NCBI RefSeq assembly: GCF_004214935.1
Contig: NZ_SFCC01000006.1
Span: forward strand, 310,001 to 374,000
Length of the DNA: 64,000 nucleotides
Source: Amycolatopsis suaedae
GTDB lineage: Bacteria; Actinomycetota; Actinomycetes; Mycobacteriales; Pseudonocardiaceae
Direction: 5' to 3'
The notes below the pieces were generated by a model. That model made no database searches. It worked only from the letters and a program-made list of their open reading frames with translations, and was not told where the DNA came from. Below, one piece after another: positions 7,946 to 17,317 of the stretch. Each line of letters opens with the position of its first letter. Position 1 is the stretch's first letter. Made by a program: the position numbers and the translations under genes.

Positions 7946-8818
7946 TCAGGTGGACATCTCGCCGACTCGGGTGCCGTCCAGAAGGTGGATCGGCAGGTAG
8001 TCCGACTCGACCTCGATGGTGACGCCCGCGTCGCGTGCGAGGCACGCCATGGCGAGCGGCCCGAGCGCCACGTAACCCCTGGGGTTACGCAGGCGTTCCT
8101 CTTCGGCCGTCCAGTATCGCTTGTGCAGCTCCAGCGCGGTGGCCAGCGAATCGTTGAACTTGGCGTCCTCGCGCTGGGTCAGCAGATAGAACAGCTCCAT
8201 CGGCGGGTAGTAGAGCTGCAGCACGGGCTCGGCCTCGAAGCGCTGCAGCCGTTCTGGCTCGGTACCGCGCATGGCCTCCAGAACGGCGTCGATCAGGCCG
8301 TCCTCCCCGCGCCAGTAGACCTGCAGTGCGTGCACCCAGGAGAACAGGAACTCGTCGTACTGCGGCCCGGACTCGCGCAGCAGGTCGATCGGAACACCGG
8401 CCAGCAGGTCGATCCGCTGACGTTCCCTGCCGATCATGTTCAGGTACATGGCGGTCAGCCAGTTCGCAGCATGACTTTCCCTCGTCGCCCCGGTAGCCGG
8501 CCTGCGGATCGTGTCCTCGCCGTAGCGGAACTCGATTTCCTCGCCCTCGGGCTTGCTGGCTGCCAGGAAGAAGGCCGAGGACGCCTGCATCGCACGGACG
8601 AACACGTACCACGTTTCACTCCAGGCGGCCCTCGGGTCGCCGACGCACCGGTTGGCGAATTCGTCCAGCGACCGATTCATCGCGAATTCGAACCCGAGAG
8701 GGATCTCCTCGATGTCCTCTCGCGCTTCGTGGGCGCGCCCCGCCAGTCGTTTGACGGTCTCTTCGGCGTTGACCTCATCGATGTCGTGCCGGGCAATTGT
8801 ACGCACCAACGGTGTCAC
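7946..8818 (-). CDS. Imm49-family immunity protein (toxin-proximal copy)
   Basis: The protein has 290 residues, is cytoplasmic and all-helical. The Imm49 signature blocks are clear: WLTAMYLNMIGRERQRIDLL near residue 120, YYPPMELFYLL, KFNDSLATALELHKRYW, YVALGPLAMACLA and VESDYLPIHLL. The start overlaps the toxin stop by 4 bases, the arrangement expected for a cognate toxin-immunity pair made together. By position this copy is the best candidate for the direct inhibitor of the nuclease toxin, and the second copy at 6224 is a diverged relative. This is inferred from context. Confidence 0.8.
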   Translation of the reverse strand: MTPLVRTIARHDIDEVNAEETVKRLAGRAHEAREDIEEIPLGFEFAMNRSLDEFANRCVGDPRAAWSETWYVFVRAMQASSAFFLAASKPEGEEIEFRYGEDTIRRPATGATRESHAANWLTAMYLNMIGRERQRIDLLAGVPIDLLRESGPQYDEFLFSWVHALQVYWRGEDGLIDAVLEAMRGTEPERLQRFEAEPVLQLYYPPMELFYLLTQREDAKFNDSLATALELHKRYWTAEEERLRNPRGYVALGPLAMACLARDAGVTIEVESDYLPIHLLDGTRVGEMST

Positions 8819-11800
8819 TCCCTGTTGTTCCTGGGCGGCCTGGGTGACAGATCGAATTCCTTCAAGTTGTAGCCACCGTACACTTGCCGTTGCTTGTACT
8901 TGCCGGGGTTGTCGGGGTCGGGAATCTTGTTCCCGTCGCTGTCGAGCAGGTCTTCCTCGCGTACCCGAGCCTTCGCCACCGAGTACTCCAACGTGTTGCG
9001 CCGCATCGCACGGTCGAGGTCCTCGGCGAGGTTTTTCTCCGCTTCGGTTCCGTTGAGCCGCATGTTCTCGATGATGCTCTTGACGTACTCGGGATGCCCC
9101 TGCTCGTATTTGAGGCTGTCGGTGGCGCCGCTACGCACGCCGAGGCCCGCGTTCGGGCCCTTCGCCTCGACGACGACGATGTGCTTCTGCCCGGTGTTCC
9201 GGTCGGTGACCTCGTAGATCTGGTCGAACCTGCCGGAGCCGGGCTTTTCACCCACCCGGGTGTTGTCGCCGTGGCGTGCCGGGTCCGGAAGTTCGGTGAC
9301 CTCGTAGTCCTTCGCCGGGTACTTGTCGGCCACGGCGTCCCTGGCCGCGTGCTCGCCCAGGTCCTCGCCCGCGTTGGTGCGGTCCCTGTGAGCGGTCGAC
9401 CGCTCGACCTCGATCTCGTTGGTGAGGGTGCCTTTCTCCTTCGCGTCCTGGTAGGTGGACTCGGCTTCCCTCGCGCGCTGGTTCGCCTCCGCGCGCCGGT
9501 CGATGAGATCCTGTGCGTCTTCCTTCTGCTTCGTGGTCGCGGGGTGCTCGACTTCGCGATCCTTGTGGTACCGGGCTTCTTCGTAGTCGTCCGACTTCTG
9601 CTCGAACCGTTCCGGGGAGTTCTCGGGCTTGTCCGTGTTCTCCCGGATCTTCTTGACGGGCTCGTCGTTGTAGTCGGTCTGGTCCGCGTTCTTGCGGGTG
9701 TAACTGCCGTCCTTGTGCGGACCGTCGTAGTACTTGTCCCGGTAGGCCTTGTCGTTGATCTTCTCCTGCATCGACGCGGGCGGATCCCGCCGCTCGATGG
9801 CGACGGGCTCGTCGTCGATGTAGCGCTTCCCGCGTGCGACAGCGTCGTCGCCGTCGACGTCCTGCTTATCGGCGTGCGAGGTGTCCGGCGTGAAGCCGTC
9901 GTCGCCGACGCGCCGGGACGTGCCGTCGGGGCTGTGGATGTCCCACTCGCCGTTCGGCGGGATCTTGGGGCGGACCTTGCCGTCCGGGCCGATCTCGTAG
10001 TCCGACGAGAAGACGCGGCCGCTGGAGTCCGTCCACGCGGGCTTGCTCGGCGCCATCACCTCGGTGTCGAGTTCCCGCGAGAGCCGCTTGGCGAAGTCGT
10101 TCGAGCCCGCGTCACAGCCGATCAGCCGGATCGGGCGGCCGTCGTAGTCGCCGTTGCGGCGCAGGATGTCGGCGAACTGCTCGGGGGTGTAGAGCCGGTT
10201 GCCGATGCGGGCGTGCCCGTCCGGCGTGACGTGCACGTCGACCGTGTAGCGGCCGTCGGGGTCGGGCCGGACCCGCTGCGGCAGATCGCCCATGTCCGGG
10301 TCGCCCCGGTGGTACGAACTGCCCGACGGCGTGCTCTCCGAGTGCCGCTGGTTGACCTCGTCCGGCGTCAGTGGACGTTCCGGGGTCAGGTCGGGGCCGT
10401 CACCGTGCGGACCGTCGGGATGCCCACCGGTGCCGGGACCGAACTCGCCGCGTGCAGCCTGGTGCGGCTGCGCCGGGGAGTGCGGCCTGCCGGGCTCGGG
10501 AGTGCGCGGGGCGGGCGCGTCCGGGGTACGCGGGGTGGGTGCGTCCGGCGTACGGGTACCCGGGGTGCCGGTCCAGCCGGCAGGGCCGGACGAGCCGGGC
10601 CTGCCGCCGACGCCGCCGGGCGATCCGGCGCCGCCGGGATGGGCTCCGGGCGCCATGCCGCCGCCGACCGGCCCGCTCTGCTGCGGCGAACCGTCGGGGC
10701 CGCCGCGCTGCGGTGGCACACCGCCGGGGCCGGCGTCGCCGACCCTGGACGGGGGCGGCGCGGTCGGTGCGGTGCCGCTGGAGGTCGTGCTGCTGTCCGG
10801 GGTACGGCTGGGCGGCGTGTCGGACCGCGGGCCGTCGCCGGACGGGCCGCCGGTGTCGGATCGGGTGCTGGGCGCGTCGCCGCCGTCGGACCGCGGGCTC
10901 GGCGAGTCGGGCCTGCTGCCGGGGCTTGGCGTGTCGCTGTCGGGCCGGGACGAGCTGGGACTTGGCGAATCGCTGTCCGGCCGGGCGCTCGGGCTCGGCG
11001 AGCTGTCGGGCCTGCTGCTGGGGCTTGGCGTGTCGCTGTCCGGCCGGGACGAGCTGGGGCTCGGTGAGTCCGGCCTGCTGTTCGGCGTGTCACCGTCGGG
11101 CCGGGCGCTGGGGCTCGGCGAGCTGTCGGGCCTGCTGCCCGGGCTCGGCGTGTCGCTGTCGGGCCGGGAACTCGGGCTTGGCGAGCTGCTGTCGGGCCGG
11201 GAGCTGGGGCTCGGGGTGTCGCTGTCGGGCCGGGAGCCGGGGCTTGGCGAGTTGCTGTCCGGCCTGCTGCCCGGGCTCGGCGATTCGCCGTCCGGCCTGG
11301 TGTTGCCCGGCGCCGGGCTGTCCGTGCGGCTGTGCGGCGACGGGCCGCCGGTGTCGGACCGCGTGCTCGGGGTGTCGCCGTCGGACCGCACGTTGCTCGG
11401 GCCGTCGCCGGGATCGGACGAGCTGCCGTCCGGCGAACTTCCGTCCCGTGTGGACGGACCGGAACCGTCCGGGCCGTCGGAACCGTTCGAGCCGTCGGGC
11501 CCGTCGCCCCGGCCCGATCCCGGCGTCGCGCCGCCGCCGTCCGGCCCGTCACCGCCGCGGCCACGGGTGAGGAACCTGTCGCCCTGGATCCGCTTCGGGC
11601 TGAGCGCGTCGAGCCCGGTCAGCTTGCCGGTGATCTTGCCGAAGATCTTGATGATCTTGACGAAGACGTCGGCCAGCTTGCCCAGCAGCGGCGACACCCT
11701 GCGGATCGTGTCGCACAGGTCGTCGAGCTTCTTGGCGATCTTCGCGGCCCACTCGGCGATCGCGGTGACGGCCTGCGCGACGACCACCGGGGTGCCGAAG

Positions 11801-12423
11801 CCGAGGGAGAACACCGTCTCCATCACCCACGAGATCAGCTTGCCGACGGCCTCGGCGATCAGCTCGCGAATGAACTCCCTGACGAACGCCACGACCTCGC
11901 CGAAGATCATCACGACCGTGCCGACGGTCCCCGCGACGGTGGCCGCCGCGGCGATGGCCTCGGCCTGTTCCGCCGCTTCCTTGCGGTAGGCGTCCGCGGC
12001 GTCCCCGGTCCAGCCCGCGGTGCCGTTCTTGACGTTGTTCTCGTAGTTGACCTTGGTCTCTTCGAGCGACTTGGCGATGTTGCCCCAGGTCTCCGAGTAC
12101 GACTGGATGACCGGTGGGTCGCCCGCGACCGAGTCGAGCATGTCCTTCAGCGGCTGCATGTGCTCCATCAGGAACGACGCCACCGACGACATCAGGTAGC
12201 CGAACGGGTCGATCGCGGCGCTGGCCATCTCGCCGGCCAGGCTCAGCACGCCGAGGCCGCCCGCGACCCAGTTGCCGTCCTTGATGCCGTTGAAGGCGTC
12301 CATCGCCGACTCGGCGACGCCGATGCCGGCGGCGTAGCCGTACTCGCTGTTGCCCGCGGTCAGTGGTCCGGGGCCGTCGCCGTCGGTCGGGGCCTTGGCG
12401 ACCAGTGGATTCGGCTCAGACAT
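8815..12423 (-). CDS. ESX-linked polymorphic toxin with C-terminal PD-(D/E)XK-like nuclease
   Basis: The protein has 1202 residues. Residues 1-280 are a helical WXG100/EspA-like secretion region with a GWTGDAADAYRKEA segment near 140 (W-x-G motif) and hydrophobic helices around 150-230. Residues 286-700 are low complexity, first with many SPSPGSRPDSDTP-type repeats, then Gly/Pro-rich. Residues 700-830 form a globular domain with H (VDVHVTPDGH, about 727-735), TPEQFADIL and RLIGCDAGS (about 764-772), reminiscent of C80-type cysteine peptidases. A charged helical region follows. The last 140 residues contain FDQIYEV (about 1066) and HIVVVEAKGPNAG (about 1081-1092), a D...E-x-K pattern of restriction-endonuclease-fold nucleases. 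The gene follows an EspC-like gene and precedes Imm49. Predicted role: a contact-dependent secreted nuclease. Confidence 0.8.
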   Translation of the reverse strand: MSEPNPLVAKAPTDGDGPGPLTAGNSEYGYAAGIGVAESAMDAFNGIKDGNWVAGGLGVLSLAGEMASAAIDPFGYLMSSVASFLMEHMQPLKDMLDSVAGDPPVIQSYSETWGNIAKSLEETKVNYENNVKNGTAGWTGDAADAYRKEAAEQAEAIAAAATVAGTVGTVVMIFGEVVAFVREFIRELIAEAVGKLISWVMETVFSLGFGTPVVVAQAVTAIAEWAAKIAKKLDDLCDTIRRVSPLLGKLADVFVKIIKIFGKITGKLTGLDALSPKRIQGDRFLTRGRGGDGPDGGGATPGSGRGDGPDGSNGSDGPDGSGPSTRDGSSPDGSSSDPGDGPSNVRSDGDTPSTRSDTGGPSPHSRTDSPAPGNTRPDGESPSPGSRPDSNSPSPGSRPDSDTPSPSSRPDSSSPSPSSRPDSDTPSPGSRPDSSPSPSARPDGDTPNSRPDSPSPSSSRPDSDTPSPSSRPDSSPSPSARPDSDSPSPSSSRPDSDTPSPGSRPDSPSPRSDGGDAPSTRSDTGGPSGDGPRSDTPPSRTPDSSTTSSGTAPTAPPPSRVGDAGPGGVPPQRGGPDGSPQQSGPVGGGMAPGAHPGGAGSPGGVGGRPGSSGPAGWTGTPGTRTPDAPTPRTPDAPAPRTPEPGRPHSPAQPHQAARGEFGPGTGGHPDGPHGDGPDLTPERPLTPDEVNQRHSESTPSGSSYHRGDPDMGDLPQRVRPDPDGRYTVDVHVTPDGHARIGNRLYTPEQFADILRRNGDYDGRPIRLIGCDAGSNDFAKRLSRELDTEVMAPSKPAWTDSSGRVFSSDYEIGPDGKVRPKIPPNGEWDIHSPDGTSRRVGDDGFTPDTSHADKQDVDGDDAVARGKRYIDDEPVAIERRDPPASMQEKINDKAYRDKYYDGPHKDGSYTRKNADQTDYNDEPVKKIRENTDKPENSPERFEQKSDDYEEARYHKDREVEHPATTKQKEDAQDLIDRRAEANQRAREAESTYQDAKEKGTLTNEIEVERSTAHRDRTNAGEDLGEHAARDAVADKYPAKDYEVTELPDPARHGDNTRVGEKPGSGRFDQIYEVTDRNTGQKHIVVVEAKGPNAGLGVRSGATDSLKYEQGHPEYVKSIIENMRLNGTEAEKNLAEDLDRAMRRNTLEYSVAKARVREEDLLDSDGNKIPDPDNPGKYKQRQVYGGYNLKEFDLSPRPPRNNRE
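10320..11565 (-). repeat. Low-complexity repeat region inside the toxin gene
   Basis: This part of the toxin gene encodes imperfect tandem copies of a unit close to PDSDTPSPGSR / PDSSPSPSAR (strongest from about 10890 to 11290), then Gly/Pro/Asp-rich linker. The DNA repeats are close enough to allow slippage or recombination. They also produce long false open frames on the other strand. The encoded segment is probably an extended, wall-crossing spacer between the secretion head and the toxic tail. Confidence 0.8.
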
Positions 12424-12724
12424 CGCTGGACTTCCAGCCCTGCTCGACGTTCGTGTCGAACTCCTGGTACGACTTCGCCGCCTTGTTCACCTTCTCGGAG
12501 ACGGACTCCATGGCCTCGACGGCCTTGTTCAGCGCGTCGATGCCGTACTGCTCGACCGGGTCGAGCATCATCCGGAACGGCTGGCAGAGGATGCCGTACG
12601 CGTCGGTCGGCATGCTGACCTGCTGGGCCGCGTCGACGGCCTGGCGCAGCGAGTCGGTGATCCCGCCGAGCTGCTGCGAGTGCGCCGTCAGGTCGGCGCC
12701 GAGCTCGAAACCCTTGCCTGCCAT
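12416..12724 (-). CDS. EspC-like ESX secretion-associated protein
   Basis: The protein has 102 residues, two helices with a central turn. It matches the EspC/DUF2580 pattern: GADLTAHSQQLGGITDSLRQAVDAA, the conserved turn DAYGILCQPFRMML near 47-60, then a long second helix ending AKSYQEFDTN. Such proteins are type VII substrates or partners that pair with larger ESX effectors. The start at 12724 is chosen for the GGGGAGA site just upstream; an in-frame ATG at 12748 is an alternative. The stop overlaps the toxin start by 8 bases, so the pair is translationally coupled, which fits a secreted heterodimer. No ESX core secretion genes lie in the window. Confidence 0.8.
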   Translation of the reverse strand: MAGKGFELGADLTAHSQQLGGITDSLRQAVDAAQQVSMPTDAYGILCQPFRMMLDPVEQYGIDALNKAVEAMESVSEKVNKAAKSYQEFDTNVEQGWKSSDV

Positions 12725-12757
12725 GGTGTCTCCCCTCTCCGTCCCCACACCTGTCCG

Positions 12758-13312
12758 CTACCGCAGGATCCGCCCGTCGAAGCCCTCGTCGTCATCGTCA
12801 TCGTCGTCGTCGCTGGTGCGGCGCCGGCGGGGGATCGGCTTCGGCTGTGGCGGTGCCGGCGGGCGGGCCGGTGGCTCCTCCTCGTCCTCCGGCCCGAACC
12901 GCAGGTGGCGCTCGGGTTCCGGGGGCGTCGGATCCTCCTCCGGCGGCGGGGCGGGGAACGTGCTCTGCGCCTGCGCGATGACGGAGTTGGCCGTGTTGTC
13001 GGCGGTGCCGACCGTCTCAGCCATCGCCTGCTGCAGCAGCTCGGGAATCCGCGACTGCGCCTTCTGGATCAGCCGCATGATCTGCGAGGACACCTCGGCC
13101 ATCCGCTTACCGCTCGCGGCCTCGGCGATGGCGATGTTCGTCACCAGGCCCTTCGAGTTGACGGTGACCTCGATGAGGTTGTCGCGCGACCGCTCGGTGA
13201 CGACCTGGCCCTCCATGCGTGCGGCCATCGCCTGGTAACGCGTGGCTGCTTCCTGGACCTGTCGGGTCCAGTTCGCCACCATCTGCTCGCTGGCGTCGAC
13301 GCTGTCCGGCAT
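12758..13312 (-). CDS. YbaB/EbfC-like protein with acidic tail, head of the toxin operon
   Basis: The protein has 184 residues. Residues 1-110 form the YbaB fold: a helix with WTRQVQEAATRYQAM, a strand VTERSRDNLIEVTVNSKGLVTNIAI and a long C-terminal helix. YbaB proteins bind DNA, but this divergent subfamily usually sits beside EspC-type genes in actinomycetes and may act as a secretion partner. The tail is Pro-rich, then basic (IPRRRRTS), then a run of eight Asp, and ends in GFDGRILR. The start at 13312 has GGGAAGGG at suitable distance; the upstream ATG at 13354 is less likely. It is the first gene of the island and 33 bases from the EspC-like gene. Confidence 0.75.
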   Translation of the reverse strand: MPDSVDASEQMVANWTRQVQEAATRYQAMAARMEGQVVTERSRDNLIEVTVNSKGLVTNIAIAEAASGKRMAEVSSQIMRLIQKAQSRIPELLQQAMAETVGTADNTANSVIAQAQSTFPAPPPEEDPTPPEPERHLRFGPEDEEEPPARPPAPPQPKPIPRRRRTSDDDDDDDDEGFDGRILR

Positions 13313-13430
13313 CAGAGCCCTTCCCACGGTGCTGCGTACCCATACTGACGGCACCCCGGACTCCGTGGTTCCACCGAGCCCGAGTCGCGTTCGAACAGCC
13401 TAGTGTCACAGTCCGCCGGTCCCCAAGAAT

Positions 13431-13482
13431 GCCGTGAAGGGGGCCCTCACGGCAGCAGACGCCGTGAGGGCCCCCTTCACGG
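13431..13482. repeat. Family A palindrome (GTGAAGG...), likely hppD terminator
   Basis: Arms GCCGTGAAGGGGGCCCTCACGGC (13431-13453) and its 22-base perfect inverted copy (13461-13482) are separated by seven bases. Each arm is itself nearly palindromic. It sits 8 bases beyond the hppD stop and also upstream of the toxin-island promoter, so it may stop hppD transcription. The element belongs to a dispersed family seen again at 24725, 34904 and 35043. Confidence 0.75.
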
Positions 13483-13490
13483 ATGGGGAA

Positions 13491-14759
<1,269 letters not shown>

Positions 14760-14819
14760 ATGCTCAGTGATCTCACGCTGTGTGTGGATAGTGTGGGCAT
14801 ACTGCGCAGGAGGTGACCG

Positions 14820-15290
14820 GTGGCTGTCGACGCCCTCGACGCACGGCTGTTGCTGCTGCTGACCGACTCGCCCCGGCTGGGCGTCCTGGAATGCGCGCGC
14901 CGCCTCGGCGTGGCCCGCGGCACGGTGCAGGCGCGGCTGGACCGGCTCACCGAACGCGGGATCCTCGGCGGCTTCCCGCCCGAGCTGGACCTCGCGGCCA
15001 TGGGCTACGGGCTGACGGCGTTCGCCGTGCTGGAGATCGCGCAGGGCAGGCGGGCCGAGGTCGTCGCCGCGCTGACCGCCATCGACGAGGTCTGCGAGGT
15101 GCACGCCACCACCGGCCAGGGCGACCTGTTCATCCGGATGGTGGCCCGCGACAACGACGACCTGCAGCGGGTCATCGACAAGGTGGTCGGCGCGCCGGAC
15201 GTACTGCGGACGTCCACCTCGATCGCCCTGTCCACCCCCGTGCCGCCGCGCGTGCGCCCGCTGCTGGAGCGCGTCGCCAGGGGAAGCTGA
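14820..15290 (+). CDS. Lrp/AsnC-family transcriptional regulator, divergent to hppD
   Basis: The protein has 156 residues, typical for the family. Residues 5-50 are the DNA-binding helix-turn-helix (LDARLLLLLTDSPRLGVLECARRLGVARGTVQARLDRL), where the first helix carries LxLL instead of the usual LL-x-DGR. Residues 65-145 form the ligand-sensing RAM domain (VLEIAQGRRAEVVAAL, TGQGDLFIRMVARDNDDLQRVI). The GTG start follows AGGAGG at good distance. Divergence from hppD and the TGCGCA sites suggest it senses an aromatic amino acid or its keto acid and controls tyrosine breakdown; the effector is inferred, not seen. Confidence 0.85.
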   Translation: MAVDALDARLLLLLTDSPRLGVLECARRLGVARGTVQARLDRLTERGILGGFPPELDLAAMGYGLTAFAVLEIAQGRRAEVVAALTAIDEVCEVHATTGQGDLFIRMVARDNDDLQRVIDKVVGAPDVLRTSTSIALSTPVPPRVRPLLERVARGS

Positions 15291-15299
15291 CGACCAGGG

Positions 15300-16091
15300 T
15301 CAGTCGCGCACGTACTCCAGGTAGCGGCGCGCCGAGCGCTGCACGATCTCGTGCGCGTCCGCCGGGATGCCGGACTCCCACCAGGCGCCGTAGAGCGCTT
15401 CGAACCGGTACGGCTCCAGCAGTTCGGCCGCCCTGCGCACGACGCTGGGCCGCTCGGGGATCAGGTTCGGGTAGCTGTACATGAAGCCGACGTGGGTGCG
15501 GTCCGGGATCACCTGCACGATGTCGCCGGACAGCAGTGCGCCCGCACCCTCGCTCCAGTGCAGCACGGTCCCGCCGGTGAAGTGCACGCCGAGGTTGATC
15601 AGCTCGAGGTCGTCGGCCAGCCGCAGCGTGGTGCCGCTCCACAGCTCGATCTTCGGGTCCGGCCGCCCGATCCACTGCTTGTCGCCCTCGTGCAGGTGGA
15701 TCGGCACGTCGAAGGCGTGTGCCCATTCGACCATCGTCGAGTAGTAGTGCGGGTGGCTGATGGCGATCCCGGTGATGCCGCCGAGTGCGTTGATCCGCTC
15801 GACCAGCGCGTCGTCGATGAACGCGGTGCAGTCCCACAGGAAGTTGCCCGACCCGGCGCGGACCAGCAACGCGCGCTGCCCGATGCCGAGCCGCTCGTGG
15901 GTGCCGATGCCGATCAAGCCCGGGCCCTGATCCTCGACCCGCGCCGTGAACCCGTCGCGGATCGTGGCCAGGTCGGTCCACTGCTGACCGCTCGCTGGCA
16001 CGTACTGCCGCTCGTCGGTGCAGATGGGGCAGTCCTGCCGGGGTTCGGCGTACTGCATGGCGCAGGTCTTGCAGATGGGAAGCGTGCTCAC
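15300..16091 (-). CDS. MBL-fold hydrolase-like protein with N-terminal zinc-ribbon cysteines
   Basis: The protein has 263 residues. It starts with C-x2-C (ICKTCAMQY) and C-x2-C (CPICTDER) within the first 25 residues, probably a small zinc ribbon. The rest is a metallo-beta-lactamase fold. The usual H-x-H-x-D-H motif is changed to HPHYYS (near 113-118), so the Asp and last His are lost; HFTGGTVLHW and LLSGDIVQVIPDR follow and keep a His and the Asp. It may bind one metal or act differently from classic members. It is convergent with the Lrp gene and downstream of greA in orientation. Substrate is unknown. Confidence 0.7.
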   Translation of the reverse strand: MSTLPICKTCAMQYAEPRQDCPICTDERQYVPASGQQWTDLATIRDGFTARVEDQGPGLIGIGTHERLGIGQRALLVRAGSGNFLWDCTAFIDDALVERINALGGITGIAISHPHYYSTMVEWAHAFDVPIHLHEGDKQWIGRPDPKIELWSGTTLRLADDLELINLGVHFTGGTVLHWSEGAGALLSGDIVQVIPDRTHVGFMYSYPNLIPERPSVVRRAAELLEPYRFEALYGAWWESGIPADAHEIVQRSARRYLEYVRD

Positions 16092-16106
16092 GAGCAGATC
16101 CTAGAC

Positions 16107-16155
16107 ATGAAACGGCCCGCTCCTACATAACAATGTTCGCAGGAGCGGGCCGGTC
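16107..16155. terminator. Hairpin terminator after greA
   Basis: GGCCCGCTCCT (16114-16124) pairs perfectly with AGGAGCGGGCC (16141-16151) across a 16-base AT-rich loop. On the minus strand the stem is followed by GTTTCATG. It lies between the greA stop (16162) and the MBL gene (start 16091), so it should end the greA message. Confidence 0.65.
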
Positions 16156-16161
16156 GACAGC

Positions 16162-16650
16162 TCAGTCCGCGTACGGCACAGCCTTGACCAGGGTGACCTT
16201 CTGGGTCTTACCGTTGGGGAGCTCGTACTCGCGGGCCTCGCCCTCCTTCGCGCCGAGCAGTGCCCGGCCGAGCGGGGACTCCGGCGAGTACACGTCGAGC
16301 GGACCCTCGGCGCCTTCCTCGCGGGTGGCGAGCAGGAACTTCTCGTCCTCGTCGTCGCCTTCGTATCGCACGGTCAGAACCTTGCCGGGCTCGGCGATTC
16401 CGTCGTTGGCCGGAGCCTCGCCGACCTTGGCGGCACGCAGCAGCTCCTGCAGGTGACGGATCCGGGCTTCCTGGTGCGCCTGCTCCTCACGAGCGGCGTG
16501 GTACCCGCCGTTCTCCTTGAGGTCACCCTCTTCGCGGCTGTCGTTGATCTTCGCGGCGATGACCGGACGATTCTCGATGAGTTCCTCGAGCTCGCTCTTG
16601 AGCCTGTCGTAGGCATCCTGGGTCAGCCAGGTCACCTGGGTGTCGCTCAC
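16162..16650 (-). CDS. greA: Transcription elongation factor GreA
   Basis: GreA rescues backtracked RNA polymerase by stimulating transcript cleavage. The protein has 162 residues, close to the 164 of M. tuberculosis GreA. The N-terminal coiled coil (1-75) carries the tip motif [21 protein letters not shown] with the acidic residues needed for cleavage. The C-terminal FKBP-like domain contains [19 protein letters not shown]. The GTG at 16650 (VSDTQVTWL) is chosen since GAGGAG lies 9 bases upstream and mycobacterial GreA starts with TDTQVTW; an ATG at 16659 is an alternative. Neighbours match Rv1080c-Rv1082. Confidence 0.9.
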   Translation of the reverse strand: MSDTQVTWLTQDAYDRLKSELEELIENRPVIAAKINDSREEGDLKENGGYHAAREEQAHQEARIRHLQELLRAAKVGEAPANDGIAEPGKVLTVRYEGDDEDEKFLLATREEGAEGPLDVYSPESPLGRALLGAKEGEAREYELPNGKTQKVTLVKAVPYAD

Positions 16651-16736
16651 GGTCACCATCTCCTCGTAGGGCCTGCCGACCTGGGTATACAGGCCGGCGC
16701 CCCGCTGACGTGGCTTGCCAGCGCGGCTGAGATAAA

Positions 16737-16764
16737 GGAAAAACACGGCCCGCCTGGGGCCGTG
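16737..16764 (-). terminator. Rho-independent terminator between the DUF4307 gene and greA
   Basis: On the minus strand CACGGCCC and GGGCCGTG (16764-16744) form an 8-base perfect stem around a five-base loop, followed directly by TTTTTCC. It lies 92 bases past the DUF4307 stop and upstream of greA, so greA should be transcribed from its own promoter in the 90 bases that follow. Confidence 0.75.
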
Positions 16765-16855
16765 CCGGTAGAACAGGGTAGCACGACCAGGCGTTCGAAT
16801 GCCGCCCTCGTGGTCGCTCGACGGACGCTGGTCGCCCGGTTCACCCCGTTGGCCG

Positions 16856-17317
16856 CTAGGGCCTTGACAAATACTCTGGTACAGAGTATGAGCAGCCGAA
16901 CACATCGGCTGTGACCGGGCGTGTCATGCTCTGGACGACGCTGGTGATCACGGTACTCGTCTCGCCAGGTGGGACGTAGACCTCACGGCGACCACTCTCC
17001 GCACCCGAAATGTCACGCACTCGGACGATGCAAACCCCCGGTTTGGCCGGTTCGTCCCTCGTCACGTCGATCGTGATCGACATCGCCGGCGCGGGCCCCG
17101 GCTGCTCCGCGAAGCCGAGCCGCTGTGCCTCGATCGGCGTCGAGCCCAGGTTCTGGTACGCGACGTAGGTCAGCACGCCGCCGAACGCCACCGCGGCCGC
17201 TCCGGCCAGTACCCGCTGCCAGCGCTTCGTCGGTGTGCCTGTCCGGCGCCGTGACCGTCCGTAGCGGCCCTCCGGCAGCGTCGGACCCGCTTCCGGCGGG
17301 GCGGATTCGGTGCGCAA
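16856..17317 (-). CDS. DUF4307 membrane-anchored protein
   Basis: The protein has 153 residues. A polar N-terminus with Arg-rich [16 protein letters not shown] precedes one membrane helix (about 37-57, [19 protein letters not shown]). An outside beta-rich domain follows with [22 protein letters not shown] and a second Cys ([12 protein letters not shown]), which could pair in a disulfide. This matches the Rv1081c family and sits, as there, between greA and divergent mca. A TTG at 17317 is chosen as start since CGGAGG lies six bases before it; no ATG or GTG fits as well. Function of the family is unknown to me. Confidence 0.7.
   Translation of the reverse strand: MRTESAPPEAGPTLPEGRYGRSRRRTGTPTKRWQRVLAGAAAVAFGGVLTYVAYQNLGSTPIEAQRLGFAEQPGPAPAMSITIDVTRDEPAKPGVCIVRVRDISGAESGRREVYVPPGETSTVITSVVQSMTRPVTADVFGCSYSVPEYLSRP

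Noticed and set aside
8884..11989. Very long open frames on the + strand (727 and 565 codons) opposite the toxin gene
   Set aside because: They read the low-complexity Ser/Pro/Asp repeats in other frames, giving artificial Val/Arg/Gly/Ala or Leu/Gly/Ser proteins without domains. The minus-strand toxin has clear domain structure and operon context.
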